A stretch of 64,000 nt of DNA from Amia ocellicauda (lineage: Eukaryota; Chordata; Actinopteri; Amiiformes; Amiidae): positions 1,088,501 to 1,152,500 of the forward strand of contig NC_089852.1 of NCBI RefSeq assembly GCF_036373705.1. The letters are read 5' to 3'. The number at the start of each line of letters is the position of its first letter. Position 1 is the first letter of the stretch. Position numbers and translations under genes: made by a program. A model generated the notes under the pieces. It searched no databases, was not told the DNA's origin, and saw only the letters and a program-made list of their open reading frames with translations. Positions 47,370 through 63,214 of the stretch are shown here, piece by piece.

Positions 47370-48200
47370 CTGTGTGTCGGGACTCGAAAAGCACCGCTAG
47401 ACAAGGATTTCACCATTATCTGCCATCATTACTGAACCGCTGGTGGAACATATCAGACAATCAGAACATTTGGGGAATTGGGGCTGGTAGAGGGGAATAC
47501 ACAAGATCTCTCTGTTCGCGGATGATATGATGCTGTACATTACTGATCCTTCAACATCCATCCCAGTAATGATGAAGCGTCTAAAAGACGTCAGAGAAAT
47601 ATCGGGCTGTAAAGTTAATGAAACAAAACTGGAAGCGATGATGTCGTGTCAGCGGCCCCTTAAATGAGAATTTATCTTCAATTGGTCTTGGATATCTGAC
47701 ATTACCATCACCCCGTCTACTCCAGAACTCGGGCGAACTACCCAAAACTTATCAATCGCATAAAAGCAGACCCGGGCAGATGGGACCTTCCACCTCCCTC
47801 TTTATTCGGTGGAAGAGAAACGGTGAGAATGAACATATTGCCTAGGCCCTGGACTTTAATTTTTATTTTGTACAATATAATAGTTACTTTGGATGTACAT
47901 ACCTTGGAGAGAATAAATAGTTAAGCTGCACACTCCAGATATAATCAGAAATAAACTAAGGTTGCCAGCAATAGTACCTAGGGCAACTAAAACGGCAAGA
48001 GATGAAGGATTCCTGCCCGTGAAGTTGGAAACTGGATATCAGAGGCGGGCTAAGGAGGGTTTGGTCACAATATCCCGAAGAACTACGATCACTCCAACAC
48101 ATGAGGTTCGCGTCACCAGCCACTGATTTCATTGGGTTGTCAAGTTAATGTCTCGGCAGGACAAATCTATCTGGAACAGGAGGAAACTGAGAGACAAGCG
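47370..48200 (+). mobile_element. L1-like LINE fragment, decayed
   Basis: The plus strand encodes pieces of an L1/Tx1-type reverse transcriptase: an FADDMMLYI-like catalytic block (47518-47550), then TSIPVMMKRLKDVREISGCK and VNETKLEAMM. Later comes GRETVRMNILP (near 47810-47840). Stops and shifts interrupt it. Both ends are unclear. It lies between the convergent ndufaf3 and impdh2 3' ends. Confidence 0.7.
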
Positions 48201-48514
48201 TCTACCGCTGAGGTACCGTCGACTGAGAGCTGCTCACCCGTCCACACAACTGTGACTGGGAGCCTCTCGCTCAACAGACAGACTCTGCGACACGAATACA
48301 GAAGACGGGGAGGAATGAAGACACGGCACAGGAGCTGACTGAAAATACAGCGAGTGTTTTATTGTCACTTAAATCTCTACTTCTCTTTCACTTTTTTTTT
48401 TTTTTTTACGTCAGTTAGGAATTCAAGGCTGGACTTGGTTGCGCTGCCACTCGGACACGCACACGCCTCCCTGTGGGACACGCACACCAAACACACGCAC
48501 TGCAAAAACACCAT

Positions 48515-48520
48515 TTTATT
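48515..48520 (-). terminator. impdh2: Candidate impdh2 polyadenylation signal
   Basis: Minus-strand AATAAA lies about 240 bases beyond the stop codon. Another candidate is at about 48357-48362, next to a T-run (48391-48408 on the plus strand). Confidence 0.5.
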
Positions 48521-48756
48521 TTAACCATCACCCCCTCCCTCTCTCTCTGTCTCTTGGTGACGGCTGGACTGGGAGGTCCTGGGAAGACTGGACTGGAAAC
48601 AGGAAATGGCGGCAGCAGGAGGAGGGAGAGGGAGTAGTGTTTGGCAATTGAGGGAGCGGGGGGGGGGTAATTGTGCAAATATACCCCCCCACCCCCCAAC
48701 GTACACACATGCACGCACACACAGTCTAATCCCCCTCCCAAGACGTGGACAGAGAT

Positions 48757-53795
<5,039 letters not shown>

Positions 53796-53987
53796 CGCAC
53801 CGGTACCGGCACTGCGGTCACAACATTAACACTATTAATCAACAGCCGGAGAGAGCAGCGCAGACGCGGCACAGTGCGCACTGAGGCCGGGCCCCTGCCT
53901 CTCGGTGTGTGTGTGCAGCGCGGTGTGTGCGGGTCCATACCTCTCCACACGTGTGTACTGAAAGGCCATCCCAACTGCTTCCGCCGC

Positions 53988-53995
53988 TATTTATA
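53988..53995 (-). promoter_or_regulatory. impdh2: impdh2 TATA box
   Basis: Minus-strand TATAAATA lies in a GC-rich context, 193 bases upstream of the ATG. Transcription would be expected to start near 53955-53965, giving a 5' UTR of about 165 bases. Confidence 0.65.
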
Positions 53996-54082
53996 GACAC
54001 GGCTGACCCCGGCCCCGCTCCCGGGACGCCTACGTCACTTCCTCCCGGCGGTGTAGGCTCTAACCTGCTGTACCTCCGCTCG

Positions 54083-54097
54083 CCGCCAGAGGGCGGT
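54083..54097 (+). promoter_or_regulatory. CTCF-like site upstream of impdh2
   Basis: CCGCCAGAGGGCGGT matches the CTCF core (CCASYAGRGGGC). It is about 290 bases upstream of the impdh2 ATG. The remaining GC-rich sequence to 54430 shows no gene. Confidence 0.45.
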
Positions 54098-54439
54098 GTG
54101 GCGGTGGACGCGGTGGCGGGGTCTCAGGTGCGAGGAGCTCCTCCACCCAGGCCGGTCAACACCCCCTGGACAGGGACAGGGAGACTCCCTTCTGCAGGGT
54201 AACAATACATCAGTCATTGCTCTTTCTTCCACTCCTATACACCCTCGGCCCCATACTTCGCCGCCGACCCCTCAGCCCCCCAGCTCAGCAGCCCAGTCTC
54301 ACCCCGATCCCCCTGCCTCCCCTCCTCCTTCACCATTGCACACTGCTGCCCCCAGCCCTTCATCATACATGGCACGATTTATACAGATTAGTCATGTATG
54401 TAACCCGTTAACCCGCGCAGAAGGCATGAAAGGTAACAC

Positions 54440-55560
54440 ACCTCTGTGAAGTTAATTCCTTATTCCGTATTCTTTATTTTTAGTAAGTAATGATTAATTA
54501 TGTTTATATTCGTCACTGTTACTCAGTATGTAAGTAATGGATACTTATTTCATATTCTTGTTTTCAGTTTCCAAAAAATAAGTAATGGTTACTCAGGCTA
54601 TAGTTACTCAGTTACTCAGGCTATAACTTATTTCTGTTTCAGGTCTTCGAAATATAAGTAATGGTTATTTATTAAGTTTCTTGTTGGTTACTTTTTCTGT
54701 TTGCCTGTTTTTTTAATTAAATAAAATGGGATAAATGGGATAAAGCATGAATGGGAATGAAGGTCGGGATGAGGATCTTGTCGTGTGTTGTGTCTGATGC
54801 TGTGCTGGTGTGTTTTTCAAGGTTTGTCTGTGATGTGCACTCTGTTGTGTCATAGACCCCTGGTGCTTTTTATAACTGTTACTCTGTATTGGTTTGCATT
54901 GCATTTATAATAAAAAAATAAAATCTCTGATTGTGTGCGTCTCGTTGGTTGTGCTTGGACCAGGAGTGAAGCGTGATTGGGATTGTCCTGCCCCGCACTT
55001 TAGTTTATAACTCAGTACATCCATCATAAGTAGGGAACAGTTCTCATTACTTGTTTTCATCAATAAAATAGCAATAGGCAATACTATACAAAGTACAAGT
55101 TTGCTAAAAAATAAGTAATCAAACCTTATTTCTGTGTCCTGGTTCCAATAATCCAGAAAAAGTACCAACAAGAAACGTAAATATAAGTAACCATTACTTA
55201 TTTTTCGAAAAATCAGAAATAAGGAATAAGCCCAATACTTATTTTTTGGAAACCGTGGTTCATAAATAAGAAATAAGGAAGCATTACTTATTGTGTTGGA
55301 AAACTAAAAACAGGAATACGAAATAAATGTCCATTACTAATTTATTGTAAAACAGGGACAAATTGTTACATCCCCATGTTGACAGATTCACAGAGGTCGC
55401 TATTTTCTTATTGTGGTCCTTTCCAAGTCTTTTTATGTTTCCCAAAAAATAAAATGTGAAAACCATAACAAGAAATAAAATAACAAGAAATTGAAAAGTA
55501 ATATACATTTCTAGAAAAATAAGGAATACGAAATAAGTAACCATTACCAATTCATATCAA
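54440..55560. repeat. AT-rich inverted-repeat region with AAGTAATGGTTACTT words
   Basis: The left part (54440-54690) has AAGTAATGGTTACT, CCTTATTCCGTATTC and CTTATTTCTGTTTCAGG. The right part (55130-55560) has the inverted forms AAGTAACCATTACTTATTT, AATAAGGAATACGAAATAAG and CCTTATTTCTGTGTCCTGG. The middle (54700-55130) is unique AT-rich sequence with an AATAAA cluster at 54908. It is likely a decayed fold-back or MITE family. Confidence 0.55.
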
Positions 55561-55804
55561 AATGTAAGTAGCTTCTTTATTTTCAATTGGCAAAATGTGA
55601 ATGATTTATATTTAAACTGCCTGTAAGTGGATGCAAACAATCTACCTTTTTAATGTAACACAGCATGCACAGTTGGCCGAAAAGTAATGTACAATGCTCC
55701 TTCGACTGCGCATGCGCAATCCGTCAGGGGATGCCAAATATGTCACCACACCGGCCTAGCACTAGTAGTAGTTATGCAGCATTATCAGGGTCATATTTAA
55801 TGCA

Positions 55805-56030
55805 CACATTAATCAATTCGTAAAATAATTGATCAATTCATAAATTAGTTAATTCGTTTATTTCGCTGTTATTGACGCACTTCTTTCTAAAGGTTGTCAA
55901 TCACCCGAAGGGGCGGGGTTAGTGATTGACAAGCACTGAACGGAAGTGCGTCTGCCAAATTAAATTGACAGATCACCTGGCAAACAGCGAAATACATTTA
56001 CGAATTGAAAAATTCATTTACGAATTAAAG
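55805..56030. mobile_element. Fold-back palindrome (MITE-like)
   Basis: Left arm words AATTCGTTTATTTCGCTGTT, GACGCACTTC and TTGTCAATCAC are repeated inverted on the right as GTGATTGACAA, GAAGTGCGTC and AACAGCGAAATACATTTACG. They surround a short loop, CCGAAGGGGCGGGGTTA (about 55905-55921). The interval 55561-55804 is AT-rich without other features. Confidence 0.75.
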
Positions 56031-56155
56031 ATTGCAGTCTTTAATATTGTGGATGTGTAGGATCTGAGCAATTAGCAATAAGTGTAGTTCATTAGGCAGC
56101 AGTCACGCTGCCATGACCCCACGACCCGGCTACAGCCTCAGCCTCTTTCCTGCAG

Positions 56156-58055
56156 TGCTGTCCGGGAAGGAGCACCCCGGCCCCCTGCCACGACGCCCCC
56201 CGACGTCAAGCTGCTGCCGGCCGTGCGGGACGTGTCCCCCCGTACGTCTCCACACGGCAGTTACAACCGTCTCCCTGTTTTAATACACGAGAACATGTCC
56301 TTCATTTCAGGTTCAAGACAGTGTTTTTGCCGTTTGCTACTAACTTTGTTGTATTTTGTTGGCTTAAGATGGACGTCGCTGTGATATAGGGGAGTGACAC
56401 GATATAGGGGAGTGACACACTGTGATATAGGGGAGTGACACGATATAGGGGAGTGACACGATATAGGGGAGTGACACTGTGATATAGGGGAGTGACACGA
56501 TATAGGGGAGTGACACACTGTGATATAGGGGAGTGACACGATATAGGGGAGTGACACGATATAGGGGAGTGACACTGTGATATAGGGGAGTGACACGATA
56601 TAGGGGAGTGACACACTGTGATATAGGGGAGTGACACGATATAGGGGAGTGACACACTGTGATATAGGGGAGTGACACGATATAGGGGAGTGACACACTG
56701 TGATATAGGGGAGTGACACGATATAGGGGAGTGACACACTGTGATATAGGGGAGTGACACGATATACGGGAGTGACACACTGTGATATAGGGGAGTGACA
56801 CACTGTGATATAGGGGAGTGACACACTGTGATATAGGGGAGTGACACGCTGTGATATAGGGGAGTGACACGATATAGGGGAGTGACACACTGTGATATAG
56901 GGGAGTGACACGATATAGGGGAGTGACACACTGTGATATAGGGGAGTGACACGATATACGGGAGTGACACACTGTGATATAGGGGAGTGACACACTGTGA
57001 TATAGGGGAGTGACACGATATAGGGGAGTGACACACTGTGATATAGGGGAGTGACACGGTATAGGGGAGTGACACACTGTGATATAGGGGAGTGACACGA
57101 TATAGGGGAGTGACACACTGTGATATAGGGGAGTGACACGATATACGGGAGTGACACACTGTGATATAGGGGAGTGACACGATATACGGGAGTGACACAC
57201 TGTGATATAGGGGAGTGACACGCTGTGATATAGGGGAGTGACACGATATAGGGGAGTGACACACTGTGATATAGGGGAGTGACACGATATAGGGGAGTGA
57301 CACACTGTGATATAGGGGAGTGACACGATATAGGGGAGTGACACACTGTGATATAGGGGAGTGACACGATATAGGGGAGTGACACGATATAGGGGAGTGA
57401 CACACTGTGATATAGGGGAGTGACACACTGTGATATAGGGGAGTGACACACTGTGATATAGGGGAGTGGCACACTGTGATATAGGGGAGTGACACACTGT
57501 GATATAGGGGAGTGACACACTGTGATATAGGGGAGTGACACACTGTGATATAGGGGAGTGACACACTGTGATATAGGGGAGTGACACACTGTGATATAGG
57601 GGAGTGGCACACTGTGATATAGGGGAGTGACACACTGTGATATAGGGGAGTGACACACTGTGATATAGGGGAGTGACACACTGTGATATAGGGGAGTGAC
57701 ACACTGTGATATAGGGGAGTGACAGATTGGTGGGGTAAGAATGGTGTGTGTGTGTGTGTGTTAAATCTGTGGGCAGTATCCGCAGTGTCCTGTGTCTCTG
57801 CAGCTTCCTGAGGGCTGGAAGCAGACTCTGCCCGCTGAGCAGCTGCAGTGGGTCTCCAGGGCCCTGTGCACTAGGAGCAGGTCTGGGAAACTGGAGCTGA
57901 CCTCGGACCTGTGTCTGTGGTGGTTCCCTCCCCAGCCCTGCCCGGTGTATCGGCAGCCCCCGGCCTCTCCCAGCCTGCACTTCACTCGGCCGCTGTTCCT
58001 GTGGATGCCCCAGTGCATGTGGGCTATGATGCTTATATGTATTGATGTAAAGTAA
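56156..58055 (+). pseudogene. Two-exon gene fragment resembling the fish DUF6729 family
   Basis: The second exon (57804-58055), after the acceptor CTCTGCAG, encodes LPEGWKQTLPAEQLQWVSRA, then LTSDLCLWWFPPQPCPVYRQ, PPASPSLHFTRPLFLWMPQC and MWA. This order (LPxxW, LxxEQ-WV, LWWxPPxP-Y-QPP-SP, F-W-P-MW) resembles a multi-copy fish protein family I know as DUF6729. Its function is unknown to me. After MWA the similarity stops and a TAA follows at 58053. A possible preceding exon is 56156-56241 (acceptor TTTCCTGCAG, donor GTACGT), whose phase fits. A minisatellite fills the intron. With no start and only this short piece, it is a fragment or a decayed copy. Confidence 0.45.
56380..57725. repeat. 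23/18-bp minisatellite GATATAGGGGAGTGACAC
   Basis: Tandem units of GATATAGGGGAGTGACAC with or without a trailing ACTGT, giving 18- and 23-base forms. Up to about 57360 they often alternate, forming 41-base higher-order units. From 57400 to 57720 the 23-base form is nearly pure. Long minus-strand open frames are artefacts. Confidence 0.95.
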
Positions 58056-58183
58056 TTTGTTACGCTATGTTAAGCGCTGTGATTTTTATGAGGGCGCTCT
58101 GACGCGCAGAGCTCCCCCTGTGGGGTCAGGGGTCAGGGGTCAGCTGGCAGATCAGCAGCAGTGGGTGGTGGGCGTCCACTTAC

Positions 58184-58190
58184 TATAAAT
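58184..58190 (+). promoter_or_regulatory. Possible TATA box of the itih gene
   Basis: TATAAAT lies 256 bases upstream of the itih ATG. No other candidate promoter element stands out in 58056-58445, which is otherwise unique sequence with a short TGTG tract at 58328-58346. Confidence 0.4.
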
Positions 58191-58445
58191 GACAGCCCAA
58201 CGCCACAGAGGGGCTTCTTTTTCCTCCCTGTCCCTCTCTCCCCCCACGCCCCCGGTCCCCACAAAAACACTGTGTGATGAGTTTCCTCTTTTGGGGGACA
58301 GGCTGTCAGTGATTCGCAGAACTTTGTGAGTGTGTGTGTGTGTGTGTACTTTTATAGCAAACATCCCATGTTATATGCATAAATCAACTTCTAAAATCGC
58401 AGCACTGTACCCCACAGAGGACACTGCGACTCTCACTGCCTATCC

Positions 58446-60978
58446 ATGTCTGCCATGCTGTGTGCCACGCTCTGTGTGCTGATGCTCATCTGGGCCCCTG
58501 TGGCCCCGGGTCCCTCTGCACCGTGGAAGAGGGACACAGGGCAGGTAAGGGAGTGGAGGCAGATGTGGGGTGAGAGTCGGGGAGATGGGGAGACAGGACA
58601 CTGACTGAGACAGAGTCAGAGGGAGATGAGAGGGTGAAAGACAGATACGGAGACAGAAATGGACAGAGGGAGACTGAAAGAGAGAGAGAGGGTGATGGAG
58701 TGAGAGAGAGATGAATATAGAGACATTATCTCTGTGATTGAATGTGTCTGTTGCTGCTGTTGTTATCGCCGCTGTTTTGCTGCTTGGACACAACAGGTGA
58801 TTTTAGATGTTGTCGTGCCAAAAGAATTTGAATACACGAGAGAGAGGGAGAGGCAGAGAAAGAGGTGTTTCTTTAAACAACTGAAAAACAAAGACAAACA
58901 ATCAAATAAATAAATAAATCAATGAATTAATGAATTAAATACATATATAAATGAGTTTGGGAAGTGCAGTGGGTGAAAGTGAGAGACCTGTACTCTCAGA
59001 GTTGAACTTTGTCCTAGTGTGTGTGTGTGTGTCTCTGCATGTATGCGTGTGTCTGCGTGTGTGCATGTGCATGTGTATGTGTGTGTGTCGCCCCAGCAGA
59101 GCAGCAACAGTGACGTCGATATCTACAGTTTCCATATCGACTCTCGGGTGTCGAGCCGCTACGCACACACCGTGATCACCAGCCGTGTGGCCAACTGCGC
59201 CGACCAGAGCAGGGAGGTGCTGTTCGAAGTGGAGCTGCCCAAGAACGCCTTCATCAGCAACTTCAGCATGTGGGCCTCTCCGTCCCCGTCCCGCTCACGC
59301 ACAGAGGCTGTATTTGAAACCACATACTACAATACTACACGCACTACATACCAACATTCCAGTAGTGTGCAGTATGCATACTGGACACAGTATATGAATT
59401 TGTAGTGTTGTAAAAGTACCTGGATGGCTACATTCGCCAAAATCTGATAGGAATTTAAAGCTCTTTTATCAGAATAAGTAATGCACAAATATACTACAAT
59501 ATACTATACTATAGTATACAACACTGTACTATACTATACTGTACTGTATTATAGTGTACTTAACTATACTGTACTGCACTACACTGTAGTTTACTATACT
59601 TCACTGCACTGTACTGTACTGCTCTGCACTGTAATATACTGTTCTGTACTGTACTGTGTTGTCTGTGTGTTGGCAGGACGGTGGGGGGCAAGACCTACGT
59701 GGGTGAGGTGAAGGAGAAAGGTGGCAAGACAGCAGTACGACAAGGCAATGTCCCGCGGAGAGACCGCCGGCCTGGTCAGGTGAGACAACGAGACAGAGAG
59801 TATTTGTATTTAGGCACCAGGATCAACATCATCACCAAGAAGATGAGAGCACAATACCTGGAGCGCTGGCACACAGAAACTGAACAGCAGCACAAACTGC
59901 AGTGTTACCGCTCTCTACAGAGGGACTTCAGGCTGGCACTGTACCTGGTGAGAGTGAAGGACCCCAAACAGAGACAAACCCTGAGCCAGTACAGACTCAG
60001 TGCCCACAGCCTGTAAATAGAAACAGGGCGACACAGGCAGACCTGGAAGCCCAGAGAGGAGAGACTGTGTGGACAGTGTGCGCAGGGGGAGGTGGAGGAC
60101 GAGACGCACTTCCTGCTGCACTGAACCAAATACTCCACAGCCAGGGACACACGCCTCCCGAAACTCTCAGCCCAGGTCACAGGATCCAAGAGCTCAGTGA
60201 TGAAGGCAAAATAAAAATCCTGTTAGGAGAGGATGAGCATACAGCAGAGCTGGCTGCTGACTATGTGCTTACCTGCCACCAACTGAGAGAGACATTGTAA
60301 AAGACACCGTATACTATTTATACATATATAATACCAATTCATGACGAATTGTTTTATAAATGTTGTGTTCGATGTATATTAATGTATGTAAGGCCTGTAA
60401 ACTTGTGTGTATTGTATGTATACAGTGTTATTGCCCACTGCACTGGTCTATGTTTTGCAAGTGGAGCCCCCTGTACTTGCTTTGACAAAACGGGTGTAAC
60501 CTTGTCATGCCAATAAAGCTCTTCTTGAATTTGAATTTGAAAGAGAGAGAGACAGAGTGAGTATTTGTATTTTTAACAGTACCACCCAAAACAGCCCCAG
60601 CAAGAAATTGTGAATAAAAAAAACAAACAAAAAAAACATTAATTGTGCGTCTCTCTGCCGGTGTGCCTGTATGTCTCTCTGTCTGTGTGTCTGTGCGTCT
60701 CTCTGCCGGTGTGCCTGTATGTCTCTCTGTCTGTGTGTCTGTGTGTCTGTGTGTCTCTCTGTCTGTGTGTCTCTCTGCCCGTGTGTCTCTCTGCCTGTGT
60801 GTCTGTGTGTCTCAGCACGGTGGGCCGCACGATGGAGGAGTTCAAGACTTCGGTCACTGTGGCCGCCCACAGCAAGGTGACCTTCGAGCTGACCTGCGAG
60901 GAGCTGCTGAAGAGGCGTCACGGTCAGTACGAGCTGCTGGTCAAGGCTCAGCCCAAACAGGTGGTCAGCAACTTCACA
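58446..60978 (+). CDS. Inter-alpha-trypsin inhibitor heavy chain, 5' four exons, frameshift in exon 3
   Basis: Secreted heavy chain of the ITIH family, which is linked to hyaluronan and stabilises extracellular matrix. Exons: 58446-58544, 59097-59269 (or from 59100), 59677-59779, 60816-60978. Exon 1 encodes a signal peptide ([20 protein letters not shown]). Exons 2-4 encode most of the VIT domain: [66 protein letters not shown] and [20 protein letters not shown]. The VWA domain and the rest would lie beyond 60978 and are not seen before the window ends. Exon 3 is 103 bases where 102 is needed: after EVKEK the family reading [15 protein letters not shown] continues in the next frame, pointing to one extra G near 59717. 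This is either a real null mutation or a sequencing error. The subtype (ITIH1/3/4-like) is undecided. Confidence 0.8.
59480..59665. repeat. ACTATACTGTACT microsatellite in an itih intron
   Basis: Five-base words TATAC, TGTAC and TGCAC repeat up to the exon 3 acceptor at 59676. It resembles the arrays at 26556 and 28185. Confidence 0.8.
59812..60548 (+). mobile_element. 5'-truncated CR1/L2-like LINE in an itih intron
   Basis: The plus strand encodes the LINE ORF2 C-terminus: [31 protein letters not shown], and the zinc knuckle [20 protein letters not shown] with in-frame stops. It ends AATAAAGCTCTTCTTGAATT plus (TGAATTT)n. A target duplication flanks it: GAGACAGAGAGTATTTGTAT (59790-59811) and GAGACAGAGTGAGTATTTGT (60549-60572). 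The first copy begins 11 bases after the itih exon 3 donor. Confidence 0.85.
60640..60815. repeat. GTGTCTCTCTGCCGGTGTG simple repeat before itih exon 4
   Basis: Tandem TGTGTCTGTGCGTCTCTCTG and CCGGTGTGCCTGTATG words run directly into the exon 4 acceptor CTCAG at 60815. Confidence 0.85.
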
Positions 60979-61859
60979 GTGAGACCCGGCGAGACACTGT
61001 AGCATACGTGACAACACAGCACAAGACAACGCAACACCATAGAACACAACACAAGACAACACAAAGCAATGCAATACAACACCATAGAACACAACACAAC
61101 ACAATACTGTACAACACAATGCCATTCAGTCCTTATTAATTCACTTCCATCTGACTCCACTGCACACAGTATTGTTGTAACTCCCCACTCGTGACAAATA
61201 TGTACGTTAATGCACGGTAGGAACGTGTGACTCTTTATTGTAATGTATAAAATATATGGGATGCATTTCTAATATGTTAGTGTGTGATCCATATATGGAC
61301 AGTGAAGCTCAAGGAACTAGATTGTAAATAATCTGAAGACACTTTGTCTGCATGTTTCAGTGCTCTGTGTGTGATCTATAACTGGGTGTGTTATTATTAA
61401 GGGGATATGCAGGTTCATAAGAACTGTGGAAGAAACTCAGTCTTCAATCCGGTTGGAGCGTTCGTTGCAATGCCTTTATTACACGCAGCCAGCGTGGAGA
61501 GGAACAGAGAATAAAGACGATTCCAAAGTTGCTCTGCTTCCATGTTAAAAGTCAGAGCTTCTTATAGACAGAAAACAAAGATCTGGTTACTATTAATAAG
61601 TAATTACTCTGTTATCTAAAAAAAACAGCTAAGCATAAAATATTATTAGAGGACAGAGTCCATGGGTCAATACAAGGATTAAGGAGCAGACACTCATACA
61701 ATCATACTGTTTGTCATTGTCTCCAAGATGCTCATGGAAAATAATAAACGGGTCAAACTACCTTCTGGCCTGGCTATTTACTTGACCTTATCTTTCTTAA
61801 GTATACATGTAGTAAAATATTTCTGAGAGGAATTTCTAACTTGAACATGAGAAAGTGTC
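60979..61859 (+). other. itih intron sequence, no exon recognised
   Basis: A short ACAACACAAC repeat (61000-61115) is followed by AT-rich unique sequence. No further ITIH exon (such as the start of the VWA domain) could be found here or up to 64000. Confidence 0.5.
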
Positions 61860-62093
61860 CAATCGAGAGGAGCCCATTCGCCCCATCATGCTCGTTTGGT
61901 GTCCATTAATAACTAAGTGATCAAGGATCCTATCCAGTCTGTTTTTGAATGTTCCCAAATTGTCTCTTCAGCCACATCGCTGGGGAGTTTGTTCAGATTG
62001 TGACGCCTCTCTGTGTGAAGAAGCGTCTCCTGCTTTCCGTCTTGAATGCCTTGAAGCCCAATTTCCATTTGTGTCCCCGGGTGCGTGTGCGTC

Positions 62094-62235
62094 TAGCCAT
62101 CACAATTTGGCCCTTGTCAAAGTCGCTCAGATCCTTACGCTTGCCCATTTTTCCTGCTTTTAACACATCAACTTTGAGGACAAAATGTTCACTTGCTGCC
62201 TAATATATCCCACCCATGTTATGGCTGATCGGTGT
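62094..62235 (-). mobile_element. Terminal fragment of the Tc1 family seen at 29359
   Basis: AGCCATCACAATTTGGCCCT and ACATCAACTTTGAGGACAAA match 30055-30145 almost base for base. It ends TTATGGCTGATCGGTGTA, the terminal repeat of that family. Only one end is present. Confidence 0.85.
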
Positions 62236-62242
62236 ATCATAT

Positions 62243-63190
62243 GCTTTCACGTGATCTACAGCTGCAGTTAAAAAAAACTCCAATTAGTAAGACATGTTCT
62301 ACCTCGTCTAAACCCATGTTGACTATCTCCAAGAATATGTTTTTCATTAAGATGCTCCTCTATTTTCTGTCTAATCATTTCACAGGTGATGCAGGTGAGA
62401 CTGATTGGTCTGTAATTTCCTGGCTCAGTTTTGTCCTCTTTCTTGTGGATTGGGATGACATTTGCTGTCTTCCAGTCAGTTGGCACATCCCCTGTTCTAA
62501 GTGTCATTTGGAATATTTGAGTTAGCGGCCTGTAAATAATTTCCCTAATTTCTTTAAGTACTGTTGGACATATCCCATCTGGCCCAGGTGATTTGTTTGT
62601 TTTTAATTCTGCTAGTCCCTTTAGTACCTCCTCCTCATTTATCCTGATCTCTCTTAGGGTTTGACTGGACTGATTGTCAACCTGTGGCATGTTATCTGTC
62701 TTTTCTTTTGTAAAAACCTCTGTGAAATACTCATTTAGAACATTTGCCACATCTTGTTCGTTTTCCAAGATACCTCCATTTTTGCCCTTTGTCTGTTTCA
62801 CTTCCTCCTTTATTGACCTCTTGCTGTTGTAATATTGAAAAAAGCTCTTTGCATTAGTTTTAGCTCCAAGAGCTGTTTCTTTCTATTTCCCTCTTTGCTT
62901 TCCTGATCCCTTCCTTAATATCTCTTTGCAGCTCAACATATTCTTTATATTTTGTTTAGTCTCCATCCCTTTTTTATGCGCTATACAACATTTAAAATAT
63001 AACCATCCATTTTCAACTGAATCTGTATCCAGTGTGCTCCAGTCTAACTCTTCTTTAGACAGAAAATAGAGGAGCATCATAATGAAAACCATATTCTTGG
63101 AGATAGTCAACATGGGTTTAGACGAGGCAGATCATGTCTTACGAATTTATTATAATTTTTGAACATGCAACTGCAGCTGTAGATCATGTG
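62243..63190. repeat. Inverted repeat of a LINE segment
   Basis: The arm at 62243-62370 (GTGATCTACAGCTGCAGTT, GTCTAAACCCATGTTGACTA) is repeated inverted at 63055-63190 (TAGTCAACATGGGTTTAGAC, CTGCAGCTGTAGATCATGTG). Both encode the same RT stretch, ILGDSQHGFRRGR, on opposite strands. The spacing is about 680 bases. Confidence 0.8.
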
Positions 63191-63214
63191 AAAGCACATG
63201 ATATCAATCAAGTT

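Larger units (their letters stand above)
61860..63190 (-). mobile_element. CR1/Rex-like LINE remnants, interrupted
   Basis: On the minus strand, 62268-62801 encodes the start of an RT domain: LKTNKSPGPDGICPTVLKEI, TDWKTANVIPIHKKEDKTEP, GNYRPISLTCITCEM, ILGDSQHGFRRGRTCLTN. The piece 61870-62090 encodes a LINE ORF2 C-terminus ([29 protein letters not shown]). The RT palm with the catalytic Asp pair is missing between them, where a Tc1 fragment sits. The piece 62883-63113 has further decayed coding sequence. Confidence 0.75.

Noticed and set aside
56261-57980. Minus-strand frames of 466-538 codons
   Set aside because: They come from the 23/18-base minisatellite. The attached C- and N-terminal extensions are antisense to the DUF6729-like exon.
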